A stretch of 10,067 nucleotides of DNA. Origin: Globisporangium splendens. Taxonomy: Eukaryota > Oomycota > Peronosporomycetes > Pythiales > Pythiaceae. The first letter of the stretch is position 1. Each line of letters opens with the position of its first letter. The stretch lies in the NCBI GenBank assembly GCA_006386115.1, contig VFIW01000191.1, positions 1 to 10,067 of the forward strand. Reading direction: 5' to 3'. Positions 8,758 to 10,067 of the stretch are shown here, in pieces. Both the position numbers and the translations under genes were made by a program. Under the pieces are notes generated by a model. It made no database searches and had not been told where the DNA came from. It was given only the letters and a program-made list of their open reading frames with translations.

Positions 8758-9281
8758 TGTACCCACACGTCGCCATTTGGATGGCTCTCGTGGCCCCATC
8801 CCCATGAAGACAACAAATCAGACTAATAGGGGTAGGCGGTTTCACTCTCTCTCTCGAAAAAGTAAATATTATGAGTGCTAGGTGTGACATGCAATTCGAA
8901 GAGGGTGTGCATTCGATACTTTATTCAGTAGGGTGATGCGAATGATTTTCGAAATTTTGCTTCCCGTTGTTTTGCTGTTCTCACTCTTGTTTGTGTGTAT
9001 CTCTACAACTAGTAAGTTCGCTTAATTGATCAATAGTATAATCTCATCCGCCATTATTTATGCTTGTCGACCTGTAGGAATGAATAACTGCATGAAACGT
9101 GGATAGGGTTGCTGTCGTCACAAACCTGTGGGAGCCGAGCGTTCAGCACGTTTCTCGCAAACAGGACCTCATCACCGCGGTGTGCCAATCATGACACGCG
9201 CAGAGCCCACAATATAACATGCGTACACTCGACAGGGAAGCAGAGTGGACCTTGCAGCTTCCTCCGCATCCCGGCTAAATT

Positions 9282-9310
9282 CGAACGCTGCCTGTCGCCT
9301 CCAGCGTTCG
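9282..9310. repeat. Inverted repeat upstream of gene C
   Basis: CGAACGCTG at 9282-9290 and its perfect reverse complement CAGCGTTCG at 9302-9310 are separated by 11 bases. The arms do not extend further. It is about 125 bases before the ATG of gene C, so it may be a protein-binding palindrome or a leader hairpin if transcribed. Confidence 0.45.
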
Positions 9311-9434
9311 TTTGCTCGCAGAGTCCGATTCGCGGCCGAGCGCACAGCACACAGAGCAAAGGCGCGTGCACTGGGAGAGCATCTCGAGGACCAGCGACGT
9401 TAAAAGCAGCAGCAACTTTTGTATAAAAAAACGG

Positions 9435-10067
9435 ATGCGCGTCTCAGCGACTGTGCTCGCGCTCCTGCTGGCGGCGGTGGTGGTGGACGCGCGCCACGTG
9501 AGCGTGTGCCGCGACGCGACGTACGACATCCCCACCGAACGCGGCGCGATTTGTTCGGGAGCTGGCGCCAAGCCAGCGGGCACGGCGTGTCCGAAGAAAG
9601 GAGATGCCGCGGCTCAAGACTGTCGCAGCGGCCTGCCGTCGTACGGTTCAGCGCAAGGCTGTGTGGCCAAGGAGGACGCGGTGTGTGAGATCGTGATCGG
9701 CGAGACCTGGGGCTGTGTGTTCCCTACCATTGGGTGCCTCAAGCGCCAAACCGCGAAGCCCGAGTGCGCGACCTGGGAATTCGATGGCGAAGATCTTGTG
9801 GATCTCAGTTTGATCTCGGGCACGACGGGACGACGCCTCGACACGGTAGTCAGTGAGGAATGGTTTGTGCAGGAGACCCCGTTGGGCGATCTGACGGCCT
9901 GTAACAGACCACAAACTCCAAGCCCAACACTAGCTCCGGTTCCTACAACCCAAGCTCCAACTCCAGTACCACCAACCCCATCTCCGACACCAGCACCAAC
10001 CCCAGCTCCAACCCCAGCACCAACTCCATCTCCGACCCCACCACCAACCCCAGCTCCAACCCCAGCA
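9435..10067 (+). CDS. Surface protein C: Cys-rich head and stalk start, 3'-partial
   Basis: The frame runs from the ATG at 9435 to the window end, 211 codons without a stop. A signal peptide covers residues 1-19 (MRVSATVLALLLAAVVVDA), nearly the same start as gene A. The head has ten cysteines from C25 ([15 protein letters not shown]) to C156 (CNRPQ), with the shared blocks [44 protein letters not shown] and EEWFVQETP. From about residue 160 a stalk begins, built of TPSPTPAP-type repeats with a 48-bp period at the DNA level. By analogy with A and B a membrane helix and an RRxS tail should follow outside the window. The head is closest to that of B. Function is unknown, as for its neighbours. 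Confidence 0.9.
   Translation, partial: MRVSATVLALLLAAVVVDARHVSVCRDATYDIPTERGAICSGAGAKPAGTACPKKGDAAAQDCRSGLPSYGSAQGCVAKEDAVCEIVIGETWGCVFPTIGCLKRQTAKPECATWEFDGEDLVDLSLISGTTGRRLDTVVSEEWFVQETPLGDLTACNRPQTPSPTLAPVPTTQAPTPVPPTPSPTPAPTPAPTPAPTPSPTPPPTPAPTPA
9978..10067 (+). repeat. 48-bp coding repeat in the stalk of gene C
   Basis: A unit beginning CCATCTCCGAC at 9978 repeats at 10026 with two visible mismatches over the 42 bases present before the window ends. Within it, 12-base steps of CCAACCCCAGCT type encode TPAP. The array probably continues beyond the window. Confidence 0.75.

Larger units (their letters stand above)
8317..9434. other. Spacer between genes B and C
   Basis: About 1.1 kb. 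It starts as moderately AT-rich flank after gene B, with a pyrimidine tract near 8843-8856, and turns GC-rich from about 9120 toward gene C. Open frames on either strand (8542-8805 minus, 9109-9426 plus) show no motifs and are probably chance. It contains an initiator-like site at 8742 and a short inverted repeat at 9282-9310, listed separately. Confidence 0.6.

Noticed and set aside
9422..9430. TATAAAAA as a TATA box of gene C
   Set aside because: It ends only about five bases before the ATG, too close to act as a core promoter element for this start.

Overview
The window looks like nuclear DNA of a stramenopile, most likely an oomycete. The signs are an RWP-RK regulator, compact and apparently intronless genes with GC-rich third codon positions, AT-richer spacers, and large secreted surface proteins with Thr/Ser/Pro stalks. 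No rRNA, tRNA, CRISPR array or transposase gene was recognised. The organism call is inference, since no marker gene is present.

Layout, all genes on the + strand. (1) 1-2038: an RWP-RK family transcription factor, cut at its 5' end by the window edge. The frame is clean to about 1245 and carries the RWP-RK domain. After that the coding signal jumps repeatedly between frames, as if the 3' half held several 1-2 nt indels. (2) 2039-3624: AT-rich spacer with no convincing gene. (3) 3625-5775: complete type I membrane protein A, with a signal peptide, a ten-cysteine head, a Pro-rich stalk built on eight identical 120-bp repeats, one membrane helix and a short basic tail. (4) 5776-6442: spacer and upstream region. 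(5) 6443-8316: paralogue B with the same head, a stalk of TP/SP microsatellite repeats, and the same membrane and tail module. Two indel clusters in the stalk DNA hide the true C-terminus, which lies in another frame from the start codon. (6) 8317-9434: spacer. (7) 9435-10067: paralogue C, head and start of stalk, cut by the window end.

The core of the window is thus a tandem array of three surface-protein genes. A and B show the full architecture: disulfide-rich extracellular head, long rigid and probably O-glycosylated stalk, single transmembrane helix, and a conserved cytoplasmic tail with an RRxS motif. Heads are conserved across all three and tails across A and B, while each stalk has its own repeat unit and period. 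I do not recognise the head as a named domain. Adhesin, wall-anchored sensor or mucin-like coat protein are all possible, but function is inference only.
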